A stretch of DNA of 64,000 nucleotides from Chlamydiota bacterium (GTDB taxonomy: Bacteria > Chlamydiota > Chlamydiia > Chlamydiales > JAAKFR01), in NCBI GenBank assembly GCA_021772465.1, contig JAJFLX010000012.1, positions 191,404-255,403 on the forward strand, read 5' to 3'. Position numbers and translations under genes: made by a program. Position 1 is the first letter of the stretch; every line of letters begins with the position of its first letter. The notes below the pieces were generated by a model that made no database searches, was not told where the DNA came from, and saw only the letters and a list, made by a program, of their open reading frames with translations. Below are positions 38,981 through 49,264 of the stretch, piece after piece.

Positions 38981-40321
38981 CTAATGTCCCATTTCTGTCG
39001 CGTAACTGTGTAATCCTTGGCGCACGATCTGAATCATCTCAATTTTAGAGGGGCAAATAAAGGCTGGAAGGGCAAAATCTTCACTTGCCACCTCTAAGAG
39101 GCCAAGTCGTTCAGCGGTTTCAAAATCTTCGCCGAGAATTGCTTTTATAAGGTGCATTGTCGGAATTTTGAGGGGCATGACGCGGTCGTAGATGCGTCCA
39201 TCGATAAAAGCTCTCTCTTCGCCATGTTGGTTGGTTGTAAAGCTGTAGCCCTCTTTAGGTGGGCTGACGTGGCCAGAGAGGTAAGCGCGTGTTGCCGAGT
39301 ATTTTTTCAAACCGAGTCGAAAGAAATGCAAAAATTCTCGATTTGTTCTCTCTAGAAGAGCAGAAAAACAGGTGTGGTAAAAGCCAAGAAAGTCACCCGC
39401 GTCATAGCGAGTTCCTGTAAGAGGATCCCCTGATATGAGGCGGATAGGTTCGCTTGGAATGCGGTTGGCAATCAAAGAGGTAATCGGGCACCCCATTCTC
39501 GTTTGGACATAGCCCGCTCTTCCCTCCAAGATCCCGCTCCCCCCAATCCCTACGATGCGATCGGTGAAATAGTGTCCCTCTAGGATCATTTTTCCAATTG
39601 TAATCACATCGATTGCGCCCAGTGTCCATACATAGTCAGTGGCAGATTGGATGGGTGCAATCGCTTGAATATGCACTGAAGCGTTTCCGACAGGGTGGGG
39701 CCCCTTCGCAGTGTGCAAGCAGACGCCTTTCATCGAAGAGAAGGGGCTTTCAGCTTCTCGATAGACCAAATGCACTTCAGCAATTTTTCCAAGCGCATCG
39801 AGCCCTTTTTGAAAAGCAGACTCATGCCCTTTCAGCTGCATCTCGGCTGGAGGGACAAAGGGCAACGACTCTATTGCACGCACAAAGATCGCGCGCGGAA
39901 GATACTCAGCGCTTGCAACTTTGTCGAAAGGACGCATGCGAATGTGAGGAAAGAGGCCACTTTGAGCAAAAAAAGTGAGTAGCTTGTCACGCTCAAGAGG
40001 TGGAGGGGTATATTTTTCATGCTCCTCTTTCTCATCTCTTTGAATGACGATGCCCAGCAAACGTCTTTTAAGCCCCCGGCGAATCTCCTGAACCACTCCT
40101 CCTGCAGGTGAAACAAAGAGCTGGCCAGGCACTGTTTTACTTTCGACAAGCGGTTGGCCAATTTTGACTCGATCACCCTGTTTGATGAGGAGTTTAAAGC
40201 GGATGGTGTCAAAAGGGTCGAGATTTAAAGCGAGCTGCTGGGGGGGAGGAAGAGATTGGACATCGCCTACTGGACCTTTCGCTAAAGGGATATCAAGACC
40301 TTTTTTTACACAAATTTTCAT
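38981..40321 (-). CDS. nqrA: Na+-translocating NADH:quinone reductase subunit A
   Basis: KKGLDIPLAKGP, SPAGGVVQEIRRGLKRRLLGIVI, GIGGSGILEGRAGYVQTRMGCPI; next to hemB as in Chlamydia. Confidence 0.9.
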   Translation of the reverse strand: MKICVKKGLDIPLAKGPVGDVQSLPPPQQLALNLDPFDTIRFKLLIKQGDRVKIGQPLVESKTVPGQLFVSPAGGVVQEIRRGLKRRLLGIVIQRDEKEEHEKYTPPPLERDKLLTFFAQSGLFPHIRMRPFDKVASAEYLPRAIFVRAIESLPFVPPAEMQLKGHESAFQKGLDALGKIAEVHLVYREAESPFSSMKGVCLHTAKGPHPVGNASVHIQAIAPIQSATDYVWTLGAIDVITIGKMILEGHYFTDRIVGIGGSGILEGRAGYVQTRMGCPITSLIANRIPSEPIRLISGDPLTGTRYDAGDFLGFYHTCFSALLERTNREFLHFFRLGLKKYSATRAYLSGHVSPPKEGYSFTTNQHGEERAFIDGRIYDRVMPLKIPTMHLIKAILGEDFETAERLGLLEVASEDFALPAFICPSKIEMIQIVRQGLHSYATEMGH

Positions 40322-40342
40322 ACAGTGCGACTAGGGGTATTT

Positions 40343-40759
40343 TTAGAGAGGGATCCAGTTTTTCTTTTTAGCAAACCGTTGTTTCTCTTTCCGCTTCCTT
40401 TTAGGGGAGGGTTTTTTTTCTGCAGAGGGAGGGCCTGTGACTTGAGTGATAGCAGCGCGCTTGTAGGTCTCACAAGCAGCTCTGACCCTCTCAAGAGCCT
40501 CCCACTGCTCTTTAGTAAAATTATTGGGGTTGGAGGCGTAAGACTCGAGCTCTTCCTTGTTCATGCCAATGCGCTGGTAGATCTCCTCGGCCTTTTCAGA
40601 TAAGTCGTCGAGCTGGTCTTGGGTCTTACTTATGATCTCAGAGTAGTCGCCAAATCGCTCCTCTTCTTGAATTTCCGTAGCAGGCTCATCGAGCTTTATG
40701 TCATAGAGGTCCAACACCTCTTGTAGTGCACATCGAACTTCTTTTTCCGGACTTTCCAT
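40343..40759 (-). CDS. Conserved hypothetical between nqrA and greA, basic C-terminal tail
   Basis: Position matches the chlamydial nqrA-hyp-greA order; tail KKPSPKRKRKEKQRFAKKKNWIPL. Confidence 0.7.
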   Translation of the reverse strand: MESPEKEVRCALQEVLDLYDIKLDEPATEIQEEERFGDYSEIISKTQDQLDDLSEKAEEIYQRIGMNKEELESYASNPNNFTKEQWEALERVRAACETYKRAAITQVTGPPSAEKKPSPKRKRKEKQRFAKKKNWIPL

Positions 40760-40854
40760 ATGGGCTCATTATTACACTAATTTTTATTTTTTGCCTTCGA
40801 TTATTGCTCTTTTTCTTCATAAATCGTATAGTTTCTAGATGACAAGGAGTTAGA

Positions 40855-43014
40855 ATGGGATATTTGGACGAGTTTGAACTGTTGATTGATGATGGCATGC
40901 TTGCAGAATTTATGCGCCTCTGGGAGGAGTACTGCTTGAGCGACCATGTCGATGGAGAGGAGCTTGTCAAAATTCTCGAACATGTAAAAGGCTCAGCGGT
41001 AGCCACCCTTTTTGGTCCTTTTGCCGAGTCAGTGCTTCACATTTGGAATAAAATTGAAGATCCAAAAATTGCAGGTGACGTCCTTCGCTTGGCTCTGGAT
41101 TTGCAAACAACAGACTCCCCTCTTGTGGCTGATTTGGCTACTCAGTTTTTGCAAAAAAGCTATGGGAGTGATCCCCACTTTAATCAGAAGTTGCGTATTG
41201 TCGGCCTTCTAGCTAGGCGCTCTTTTCAGGGGGCCATCTCGAATTTTGAGCTCCTCACTCATATGGATAAGGGAAAGTTTGTTTTCCACACTGGCGGTTG
41301 GGGCGTGGGTGAAGTGATGGACATTTCGCTTCTTCGTGAACACGTGGTGCTCGAATTTGAAGGGATTGCAACCCTCAAAGATCTCTCGTTTACAAATGCA
41401 TTTAAGCACCTGGTTCCTATCTCATCAGAGCATTTTCTCGCCAAGCGTTTTGGAGAGCCTGACAAGTTGGAGAAAGAGGGAAAAGAAGATTCTGTCGAAC
41501 TCGTTCGGCTGTTGCTCAAAGATCTTGGGCCTAAAACGGCTCAAGAAATCAAAGATGAGCTCTGCGAGCTTGTCATCCCACAAGAAGATTGGATAAAGTG
41601 GTGGGGGGCGACGCGAACGAAGCTCAAAAAAGACACACACATTCAGCCTCCAAAAACTGCAAAACAACGTTTTATCCTTCGCGATGAAGCGCTTTCCCAC
41701 GACAGCCGCATGCTTTCAGTTCTTAGCGCGGCTCAAGAGATCGATGCTAAGATTCAAATTATCTACAACTTCACACGCGACTTTCCTGAGATCCTTAAAA
41801 ATGATGATCTCAAAGAAGACCTCAAGTCAATTCTCACTGAAGAAGGTCTCGTAGACGATCCCAAATATCCAGACAATAGCCTTGCGAGACGCCTGCAGTG
41901 CTCCTTTTTGCTTGAAGATATTTTTCCAACTGAATTTCCAAGCGCCTCAGCTGAGCTCGTCTTGTCTATGGAAACTTTCGAGCCTGTGCTCAACTGCATT
42001 GACATTGTCGCATTTAAAAAACGTCTCTTTACCACCATTCGTGAGAAGCGAAAAGATTGGGAAACTATTTTTCTCTATCTGCTTTTTCCGACTCCACTCA
42101 ATTCGCTGCGCGACTATCTTTTCAAAGAGTTGCAGCAAAATTTAACGGCAGCTCCCCTGCTTCATGAGAAGATTCACACTCTTCTTCACAAGGTGACGCT
42201 CTACCCAGAGGCTTTCTTTTGGTATTTCCAAAAGCTGGCAGAAAAAGAAGACGTTCCTTTTGCAAACCGTGAGGACTGCTATCTGTTTTTTGAGGCTTAC
42301 CTTGTGCTTATCCATTTTCTCGAAACAAAATTTGACGAGTACCGCGATCTGGTGAAAAAAATGCACCAGCTCCTCACTGTCAAAAGGTATTTGGTGGTGC
42401 GGAATATGATCGAAGGAGCTCCTGTCGACTACCTGCGTGAAATCCTTCTGCTTACGAGCAAGTGTCAGTGTTTTACAAAGCATGACCTCAAAATCTTCCA
42501 AAACCTTGCTGAGGTGGTTCAACCCTCTTTGGCCAAGAAAAAGCGCGAAAAGGCAGAAGTCATTTGGGCAACACCAGAAGGATACAAGCGGGTCCAGGAG
42601 CAAATTCAACGCATCGGCACTGTCGACATTATCGACAATGCCCGCGAGATCGAGGCTGCAAGAGCGCATGGCGATTTGCGGGAGAACTCCGAGTACAAGT
42701 TTGCTCTTGAGAGGCGCTCGAGGCTCCAGTCTCAGCTAAAAAGCCTCACTGAGCAGCTCAACAAGGCACGCATTCTCAGCAAATCGGATATCACCACCGA
42801 CCGTGTTGGTGTGGGTACTGTTGTAAAACTTGTTAACGAGGAGGGGAAAAAACAAACCTATACCTTGCTTGGCCCTTGGGATGCAGACCCAGACAAGAAT
42901 ATCCTCTCTCTTCAATCGAAGATGGCTGAGGCAATGCTGGGGCGCAGCGTAAATGAGTCTTTTGATTTTCTCGAACATAAGTATACAATCGAGAGTATTG
43001 AAAGTTTTCTATGA
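40855..43014 (+). CDS. greA: Transcript cleavage factor GreA with about 560-aa chlamydial N-terminal extension
   Basis: C-terminal VDIIDNAREIEAARAHGDLRENSEYKFALERRSRLQSQLKSL is GreA. Confidence 0.93.
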   Translation: MGYLDEFELLIDDGMLAEFMRLWEEYCLSDHVDGEELVKILEHVKGSAVATLFGPFAESVLHIWNKIEDPKIAGDVLRLALDLQTTDSPLVADLATQFLQKSYGSDPHFNQKLRIVGLLARRSFQGAISNFELLTHMDKGKFVFHTGGWGVGEVMDISLLREHVVLEFEGIATLKDLSFTNAFKHLVPISSEHFLAKRFGEPDKLEKEGKEDSVELVRLLLKDLGPKTAQEIKDELCELVIPQEDWIKWWGATRTKLKKDTHIQPPKTAKQRFILRDEALSHDSRMLSVLSAAQEIDAKIQIIYNFTRDFPEILKNDDLKEDLKSILTEEGLVDDPKYPDNSLARRLQCSFLLEDIFPTEFPSASAELVLSMETFEPVLNCIDIVAFKKRLFTTIREKRKDWETIFLYLLFPTPLNSLRDYLFKELQQNLTAAPLLHEKIHTLLHKVTLYPEAFFWYFQKLAEKEDVPFANREDCYLFFEAYLVLIHFLETKFDEYRDLVKKMHQLLTVKRYLVVRNMIEGAPVDYLREILLLTSKCQCFTKHDLKIFQNLAEVVQPSLAKKKREKAEVIWATPEGYKRVQEQIQRIGTVDIIDNAREIEAARAHGDLRENSEYKFALERRSRLQSQLKSLTEQLNKARILSKSDITTDRVGVGTVVKLVNEEGKKQTYTLLGPWDADPDKNILSLQSKMAEAMLGRSVNESFDFLEHKYTIESIESFL

Positions 43015-43619
43015 ATAAAACCCTCGTCATAGCCTCCCGCAATGGGCACAAAATTCGTGAGATCCGCTCGTTTTTACGCGTGTTGCCTCAATATGATATC
43101 TACTCACTGCTCGACTTTCCCAACTACACGCCTCCAGAAGAGTGTGGGTCTACTTTTGAAGAGAATGCTCTTCTCAAAGCGACTCACGCAGCTCAAGCGC
43201 TAGGGAAATGGGTGCTTTCTGATGACTCGGGTCTTGTCGTCCCAGCTCTCAGCGGCGCTCCTGGCATACACTCTGCTCGTTATGCGGGAGAGGAGGCTTC
43301 CGATAAGGAGAACCAAAAAAAATTGCTCCTCGACATGGAGGGGCTCGAGGGAATCCGGCGAAGCGCTTATCTCGAATGCTGCTTGGTCTTAGCCAACCCA
43401 GAACAAGTCGTGAAGGTAATTCAGGGGATATGCGAGGGAGAAATCGTGGATAAGCCCCATGGAAGTAATGGCTTTGGGTATGACTCTCTGTTTGTCAAGC
43501 ACGACTATAAAAAGACTTTTGGGCAGATCGAAGAGTCGATAAAAAACCAAATCTCTCACCGTGCTAAAGCACTTGAAAAGATCCGTCTCTCAATGGAACT
43601 CAATCCGATAGGTTCTTAA
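43011..43619 (+). CDS. rdgB: RdgB/HAM1 non-canonical purine NTP pyrophosphatase
   Basis: VIASRNGHKIREIRSFL, STFEENALLKATHAA, SDDSGLVVPALSGAPGIHSARYAG, GSNGFGYDSLFV. Confidence 0.94.
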   Translation: MNKTLVIASRNGHKIREIRSFLRVLPQYDIYSLLDFPNYTPPEECGSTFEENALLKATHAAQALGKWVLSDDSGLVVPALSGAPGIHSARYAGEEASDKENQKKLLLDMEGLEGIRRSAYLECCLVLANPEQVVKVIQGICEGEIVDKPHGSNGFGYDSLFVKHDYKKTFGQIEESIKNQISHRAKALEKIRLSMELNPIGS

Positions 43620-43833
43620 GAGCTCCTTCAAGAGAAGTTCTAATTTCTTGCGCTATTGAGAAGGCGCGTTCGAGCTGCTCTATTTCAAGAGAGAAGTTGT
43701 CAACTGACTTGATCTCTTGTGGAGTCTCCGTTTTTTCCATAGAAGCGCGCCTTTGTGAGGTGAGCTTGGTAGCGCTCGATACAGAAGAGATTTCACTCAT
43801 GATAGACTCCAATCGATCGGTGGCTTTCCCCAC
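43600..43833 (-). CDS. Hypothetical small protein (77 aa)
   Basis: Short ORF overlapping ung's 3' end and convergent with rdgB; co-directional with ung. Confidence 0.5.
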   Translation of the reverse strand: MGKATDRLESIMSEISSVSSATKLTSQRRASMEKTETPQEIKSVDNFSLEIEQLERAFSIAQEIRTSLEGALKNLSD

Positions 43834-44480
43834 CTTGTAAGGTGTTCATTGATTTTTGAAAAGTGACGACACCCAAAAAAACCGGTGTGCGCCGAATAAG
43901 GGGAAGGGTGCGGGGAGGTCAAAACAACATGGGGCGACCCTACATGTGCGCATTTTTCCCTCGCACCTCTCCCCCAAAGGACAAAGACCAGGGGCTCTTC
44001 TCTTTCAGCTAGCTTTGCAATGATGGCATCTGTGAATCGTTCCCAACCCTTCCCATAGTGAGATCTTGGGGTGCGTGCTCGCACTGTGAGCACGTGATTG
44101 AGTAGAAGGACTCCTTGATTCGCCCATTTGAGGAGCGAGCCGTGAGAGGGCAGAGAGAGGCCTAAGTCACCTTCGAGCTCTTTGAAGATATTTTTGAGAG
44201 AGGGTGGAGGAGTCACCCCCTCTTTTACACTAAATGAAAGCCCGTGCGCTTGCCCAGGCCCATGGTAGGGGTCTTGTCCGACGATCACAACTTTTACTTG
44301 TTGAAATGACGTGGCGTTTAACGCCTGAAACACTTCTTTTTGTGGGGGATAAACTTCGGCTTCAGCTCGCTCTTTTTCTAGAAAATCGCGCAGCTGGGTC
44401 AGGTAGGGTTGGTTCCACTCGGCCTGGAGCGTGTCAACCCAGCTCTTTTCAAGTTGAGGCGGAGGATGCATGGCTTCCAT
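43797..44480 (-). CDS. ung: Uracil-DNA glycosylase
   Basis: VVIVGQDPYHGPGQAHGLSFSV, GVLLLNHVLTVRA, TSPHPSPYSAHTGFFGCRHFSK. Confidence 0.95.
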   Translation of the reverse strand: MEAMHPPPQLEKSWVDTLQAEWNQPYLTQLRDFLEKERAEAEVYPPQKEVFQALNATSFQQVKVVIVGQDPYHGPGQAHGLSFSVKEGVTPPPSLKNIFKELEGDLGLSLPSHGSLLKWANQGVLLLNHVLTVRARTPRSHYGKGWERFTDAIIAKLAEREEPLVFVLWGRGAREKCAHVGSPHVVLTSPHPSPYSAHTGFFGCRHFSKINEHLTRWGKPPIDWSLS

Positions 44481-44530
44481 GCTAACCCTTGCTTGAAAAT
44501 ATATCAAGGCGCCCCTATACTCCTCTTCTT

Positions 44531-44785
44531 ATGAATGATCTACACGAAAACAATCTCGTTCGTTTCAAAAATATTTCGAAGAAGAAAAATGGCATTTTTG
44601 CCAATTTCAAAGTGAAAGGGGTGCGTGGGGGCACTAGCTTTTCGGCTTCTATAGCGGTAGACCTCGACGCCGCTGATGTGCATGCGGGTGACCCTTTAGA
44701 GAGGATCATAGAAGAGTGTGCACGCATAGGAGTTCGTGAGGTTCAAAAGAGCGAACTACAGTTCGAGGGGATTACCTCTATTTAA
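44531..44785 (+). CDS. Conserved hypothetical (84 aa)
   Basis: MNDLHENNLVRFKNISKKKNGIFANFKVKGVRGG; between divergent ung and tRNA-Pro. Confidence 0.65.
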   Translation: MNDLHENNLVRFKNISKKKNGIFANFKVKGVRGGTSFSASIAVDLDAADVHAGDPLERIIEECARIGVREVQKSELQFEGITSI

Positions 44786-44793
44786 CTTATAAT

Positions 44794-44867
44794 CTGGGTG
44801 TAGCGCAGCCTGGTAGCGTACTTGCATGGGGTGCAAGGGGGCGGAGGTTCGAATCCTCTCACCCAGA
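44794..44867 (+). tRNA. tRNA-Pro(GGG)
   Basis: CTGGGTG...CTTGC ATGGGGT GCAAG...GGTTCGAATCC...CACCCAGA cloverleaf; CCA not encoded. Confidence 0.95.
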
Positions 44868-44884
44868 TTCTTTTTTGTAGACTA

Positions 44885-45895
44885 CTATCTCCTGCCAAAA
44901 TACCCTAGTCTATCATCTTCTAAAGTTTCCTGAGACTGCTCGCTCTGTACATCGGCAATCCTCTTTTTGGCCCGTTCTTGCAACCGCGGATTAGAAATTT
45001 TTTCAGCAAACTCTTTGGCCTTAGAAAAATCCCCCTTACCTGAAAATTGGATAGTAAAATCGTATAAGGCACTATCTCGGTCGTCGTTATTAACAATTTT
45101 CTCAAAAGTGTTTTGCGCTTTTTCAAAATCTCCTTCTCTCGCCTGTTGAATAGAGGACTCTCGCCATTGAACACTTTGCTGTTTCATTGCATCACGAATC
45201 ATTTCCAAGATAGGCCCGAATAGCTCTTTATCGAATTCAGCACTTGCAAGCTCATAAACAGTCTGAAGATCATATTTTTGAATAAATTCTTTGTAACACT
45301 CGCGCACTTTGGGATAGAGAGTGTCTTTATTCACATGGAAAAGTACACACCCTTCATGCAGTTTCCGTCTCATATGTGCCATTTCGAATATATTACTAAA
45401 ACAAGAAGGTATTTTTTCTGTAGGAGTTAGGAAATCCAAATCAGTTAAAATACCCTCACCCTCCTTCGTAAAACGATGCAATGCGCTCCTCCAGTCTTGC
45501 CGTGGGTCATCACGAAAATCGGGATTTAAAAAAGCGAGCGTAAAAGACAATGTATCCTTTAATTTGAATAACAAACGGTCAAAATCTTTTCTGTTGTTAC
45601 ATTCTGAAAATTTTTCATCTATTTTTAAGGTTTCTTTCAGGCTCCATCTAGTTTCTGGTTCTATAATTTCTTCTAGTGTTCTTAAGAATTCATTTATTTC
45701 TTTTTTTGTTTTCGCTTTAAAAGCATCAAATAAGGGTAGAAAGGGCTTTGCTGATCTGCGCCACGCCCTATTCACTTGAGAAGCTGAAATAAGATCTGGG
45801 AAATCTAAATAGGAAAAGACACGTTCCAATACCTCATTTTGAGGGGGGGGGGTTGTTATTAAGTTCTCCACGATTTTGACCATCACCAGACACAT
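44885..45895 (-). CDS. F-box domain protein (eukaryotic-like candidate effector)
   Basis: NEVLERVFSYLDFPDLISASQVNRAWRRSAKPFL matches the F-box pattern; alpha-repeat-like C-terminus (GDFEKAQNTFEKI ... GDFSKAKEFAEKI). Confidence 0.8.
   Translation of the reverse strand: MCLVMVKIVENLITTPPPQNEVLERVFSYLDFPDLISASQVNRAWRRSAKPFLPLFDAFKAKTKKEINEFLRTLEEIIEPETRWSLKETLKIDEKFSECNNRKDFDRLLFKLKDTLSFTLAFLNPDFRDDPRQDWRSALHRFTKEGEGILTDLDFLTPTEKIPSCFSNIFEMAHMRRKLHEGCVLFHVNKDTLYPKVRECYKEFIQKYDLQTVYELASAEFDKELFGPILEMIRDAMKQQSVQWRESSIQQAREGDFEKAQNTFEKIVNNDDRDSALYDFTIQFSGKGDFSKAKEFAEKISNPRLQERAKKRIADVQSEQSQETLEDDRLGYFGRR
45843..45852. repeat. Homopolymer G10 (C10 on coding strand) in codons 15-18 of the F-box gene
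   Basis: Direct read: ga(G)10ttgtt. Confidence 0.9.
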
Positions 45896-46077
45896 TATTT
45901 AAACTCATTTCATCAATCTCAATTTAATATTATCTCTAAATATTATATCACAAAGAACTAATAAATCAAGGGATTTTGGTTGGCCCTGAGCTCATTCAGG
46001 TAATCGATTCTCAGCGACTTTTTTTTCAAATGAGAGGTTAACAGCTTATGCTTTCTGCTAAGTCGGAAGAGTGTCAA

Positions 46078-46124
46078 GTGTTCATAAGTGAGTCGATAAG
46101 GTGTTCAAAAAGGCGTTCATAAGG
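46078..46124. repeat. Iteron-like array of CCTTATGAACA variants
   Basis: Minus strand: TTATGAAC, TTTTGAAC, TTATCGAC, TTATGAAC at spacings 12, 11, 12 bp. Confidence 0.6.
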
Positions 46125-46266
46125 TCCCCTTTGTCAATAGAAGCCATTTTATCAACCCCAGAGCAGGTGATTATAAACATTTTTTACAGAGAGCCCCTCT
46201 CTCTGAGATACACACATTTCCACATAGACTAAGGAAGAAGAGAATTAGAGAAGATACTATTTCTTC

Positions 46267-46275
46267 TTTTCCACA
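46267..46275 (+). promoter_or_regulatory. DnaA-box-like site TTTTCCACA
   Basis: Matches TTWTNCACA; a one-mismatch site ATTTCCACA lies at 46216-46224. Confidence 0.45.
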
Positions 46276-46303
46276 AATGTGGGGAGCTTGCATACTCTCA
46301 CCC

Positions 46304-46897
46304 ATGCAAGCGGAAAAAATCTTCGATCTCTCAAAATACGCACATGCCGACCTGTTCAAATCGGGTGACTACGTATGGCAAGCCCTCTCAAATATTACTG
46401 CCTATTTAGAAGCCTTTCCATTGGGAAAAAGCGAAGCACTTGTCGACAAAGGAGCCTACCTCGTCCATCCTGAGCTTATTTCTCTTGGACCCGGTACAGT
46501 CATTGAACCAGGAGCTTATATCAAAGGGCCCTGCATCTTAGGATCTGACTGCCAGGTGAGACATGGAGCCTACATTCGTGGCTTTGTGATTGCTGGAGAT
46601 CGTTGCGTGATCGGCCATGCAACAGAGGTAAAAAATTCGATTTTTCTTGACGGTGCGCTGGCAGCTCATTTTGCCTACGTGGGAGATTCGATTCTAGGAA
46701 ACGAAACCAATCTCGGAGCTGGCACCAAGTGCGCTAATTTGCGCTTTGATGGAAAAGAGGTCACAGTGAAAGGGATAGCCACGCAACGAAGAAAGCTTGG
46801 GCTCCTTATGGGAGACCATGCACAAACTGGGTGCAACGCCGTCACAAATCCAGGCACCCTCATTGAAAAGGGAACTTGGTTTCCCAAAAAGAGATAA
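46304..46897 (+). CDS. Left-handed beta-helix (hexapeptide) nucleotidyltransferase/acyltransferase-like protein, GlmU C-terminal-like
   Basis: Hexapeptide repeats VIEPGAYIKGPCILGSDCQVRHGAYIRGFVIAGDRCVIGHATEVKNSIFLDGALAAHFAYVGDSILGNETNLGAGT. Confidence 0.88.
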   Translation: MQAEKIFDLSKYAHADLFKSGDYVWQALSNITAYLEAFPLGKSEALVDKGAYLVHPELISLGPGTVIEPGAYIKGPCILGSDCQVRHGAYIRGFVIAGDRCVIGHATEVKNSIFLDGALAAHFAYVGDSILGNETNLGAGTKCANLRFDGKEVTVKGIATQRRKLGLLMGDHAQTGCNAVTNPGTLIEKGTWFPKKR

Positions 46898-46898
46898 A

Positions 46899-47741
46899 AT
46901 GGAAACTTTTCAGGCAATACTTAAGAGGTATCAAGCTCCAATTGATCGGGCAATCTGTGGAAGCTTTGAGACCTTTGGCCCCCCCTCAAAACTGCGTGAA
47001 GCCATGGAGTACGCGCTTAAAAATGGAGGGAAGAGATTTAGGCCCGCCATTGTCTATCTCGTCGCTTCAGCTCTAGGCAGCAAATCCGATGTGACCGAAG
47101 CTGCCCTCGCTGTCGAATTTTTCCACACAGCCTCGCTTATCGCCGATGATTTGCCCTGCATGGATGATGAGACCCACAGAAGAGGCACCGCTGCAACGCA
47201 CAGAGTATTTGGCGAAGCTACTGCCATACTTGCCACCTACGCCCTGATCTCTGCTGGGTACGAACGGATAGGCTCGAGCTCGCTTGCAGTCGCTTGTGCG
47301 AGCCGTGGAACAGGAATTTTGGGGGCCACAGGGGGGCAGTTCCTCGACCTTTATCCTGATAAACTCGGAGAGGCTGAAGTGCTCGATATCATCGACAAAA
47401 AAACAGGGACCCTTTTTGAGATCTCTTTTGTCTTTGGGTGGATCTTTGGAGGAGGAGACTTAGAGAAGTTGCCACTGCTTAAAACAGCAGCTTATCATTT
47501 CGGGCGGGCCTTTCAAATCAGCGATGATTTTCTAGACCTCAAAGAGGATCAAGAAGAAGGGCGGGTGAATTACCCTGCGATAGCAGGGGTGGAAAAAGCG
47601 GCTCGTCTACTCGATTCAGAACTCGAGTCGCTCCAAGAGGCACTCGAAAAGCTCGGGCTCAATTCACCCGAGCTTCTCAAGCTCGTCGAACTCGTTAAAC
47701 TGAGGCAGCAGCAGGCTCTTTCTTCTCAGCCGCCGCTTTAG
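46899..47741 (+). CDS. ispA: Polyprenyl (geranylgeranyl/farnesyl) diphosphate synthase
   Basis: [27 protein letters not shown] first Asp-rich motif, [12 protein letters not shown] second. Confidence 0.94.
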   Translation: METFQAILKRYQAPIDRAICGSFETFGPPSKLREAMEYALKNGGKRFRPAIVYLVASALGSKSDVTEAALAVEFFHTASLIADDLPCMDDETHRRGTAATHRVFGEATAILATYALISAGYERIGSSSLAVACASRGTGILGATGGQFLDLYPDKLGEAEVLDIIDKKTGTLFEISFVFGWIFGGGDLEKLPLLKTAAYHFGRAFQISDDFLDLKEDQEEGRVNYPAIAGVEKAARLLDSELESLQEALEKLGLNSPELLKLVELVKLRQQQALSSQPPL

Positions 47742-48759
47742 CTTCCGTTTGCGGAGGAAGCATATCATAGCTAGCGAGCACTTTCATCTCGATCTCCGAG
47801 CAGAGCTTCGGGTTCTCTTTTAGAAGGTCTCGAGCAGAGTCGCGCCCCTGTCCCAACCTCTGCGTCCCATAGCTGAACCAGGCGCCTTTTTTGTCGACGA
47901 TGTTTTTCTCCACAGCTAAGTCAAGCACAGTCCCTTCGTAGGAGATCCCTTGATTGAAGAGGATGTCAAACTCGGCGATTCGGAAAGGAGGGGCCATCTT
48001 GTTTTTTGCTACTTTCACTTTGACCCGATTTCCTAAATCACCGGCATCGGTAGGACTTCCTTTCAGCCCACCAATGCGTCGGATATCGAGGCGCACAGAG
48101 GAGTAAAATTTGAGAGCGCGTCCGCCTGTTGTTGTCTCTGGGCTGCCAAACATTACGCCAATTTTTTCGCGAATCTGGTTGATGAAGATAGCGCAAGTAT
48201 TCGAACGAGAAAGAGTTGCAGTCAATTTCCGAAGAGCTTGAGACATCATCCTCGCTTGCAAGCCAACGTGGATATCGCCCATCTCTCCTTCGAGTTCACT
48301 TTTAGGCACAAGAGCTGCTACCGAGTCAATGACGATCAAATCGACGGCTCCTGAGCGAGCGAGCATCTCGGCAATGTTGAGCGCATCCTCTCCTGAATCG
48401 GGTTGAGAGATCATAAGCTCATTGATATTCACCCCGATTTTAGCAGCATAAGTGGGATCAAGTGCGTGCTCGGCATCGATGTAGGCAGCCAGTCCTCCCG
48501 TTTTTTGTACGTTCGCAACTATGTGGGTAGCTAAAGTCGATTTTCCTGAAGATTCAGGGCCGTAAATTTCGACGACGCGTCCTCTTGGAACACCTCCTAT
48601 TCCGAGGGCAATGTCAAGAGTGAGTGCTCCAGTACGAATGACCGAGATTTTTCTAGTAACGGAGTGTTTTCCAAGACTCATGATCGAGCCTTCACCAAAC
48701 TGTTTTTCGATATGTGCAATGGCAGCTTCTAGCGCTTTTTTCTTGTCTGACTCGTCCAT
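47695..48759 (-). CDS. recA: Recombinase A
   Basis: [91 protein letters not shown]. Confidence 0.98.
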   Translation of the reverse strand: MDESDKKKALEAAIAHIEKQFGEGSIMSLGKHSVTRKISVIRTGALTLDIALGIGGVPRGRVVEIYGPESSGKSTLATHIVANVQKTGGLAAYIDAEHALDPTYAAKIGVNINELMISQPDSGEDALNIAEMLARSGAVDLIVIDSVAALVPKSELEGEMGDIHVGLQARMMSQALRKLTATLSRSNTCAIFINQIREKIGVMFGSPETTTGGRALKFYSSVRLDIRRIGGLKGSPTDAGDLGNRVKVKVAKNKMAPPFRIAEFDILFNQGISYEGTVLDLAVEKNIVDKKGAWFSYGTQRLGQGRDSARDLLKENPKLCSEIEMKVLASYDMLPPQTEAKAAAEKKEPAAASV

Positions 48760-48802
48760 AGAGACTCTCCTTTTGCGGCAGATTATGCAAATTCAGTCGT
48801 TT

Positions 48803-49264
48803 CTAGACAAGGCAAACACTGTCCAAGGCCACGTCAGTTGCCACCCTAGGAAGTAGATCGGTCTGTTGCTCGTGAAATCCAATCCCTAAACTAAGAGCGC
48901 AGTGAGAGCGAGCGAGCAATTGATCGTAATAACCCTTGCCGTAGCCGAGTCGGTGGTGGCCCTTGTCAAAAGCGAGTCCCGGAACGAGGATGAGATCAAT
49001 CGTTTCTAGAGGGATAGAGGTTACCGTTTCAAACATTTCTGGAAGAAGAAGTGCGCCTCGACGTTTGAGAAGGGCATTGATTTGAGAGGTGTCGATCTCA
49101 CTGCCAAAGCTCTCAAAGGAGAGTACTTTTGAAACAGGGGTTAGAAGGGGAGAGAGTTTTTGCAGCAGAGCAGAGGCTCCTTTTTCGCGGCGCTCCAATG
49201 AGATACCAGCGCGAAGCATTGCAAATCGTTCGCGTAATTCACTCTTCGATAAGAGGGTTGCCAT
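48803..49264 (-). CDS. 5-formyltetrahydrofolate cyclo-ligase
   Basis: DLILVPGLAFDKGHHRLGYGKGYYDQLL. Confidence 0.9.
   Translation of the reverse strand: MATLLSKSELRERFAMLRAGISLERREKGASALLQKLSPLLTPVSKVLSFESFGSEIDTSQINALLKRRGALLLPEMFETVTSIPLETIDLILVPGLAFDKGHHRLGYGKGYYDQLLARSHCALSLGIGFHEQQTDLLPRVATDVALDSVCLV

Noticed and set aside
42142-42669. 175-aa minus ORF inside greA, and many other 60-150 aa antisense ORFs inside housekeeping genes
   Set aside because: Shadow ORFs of confidently assigned genes.
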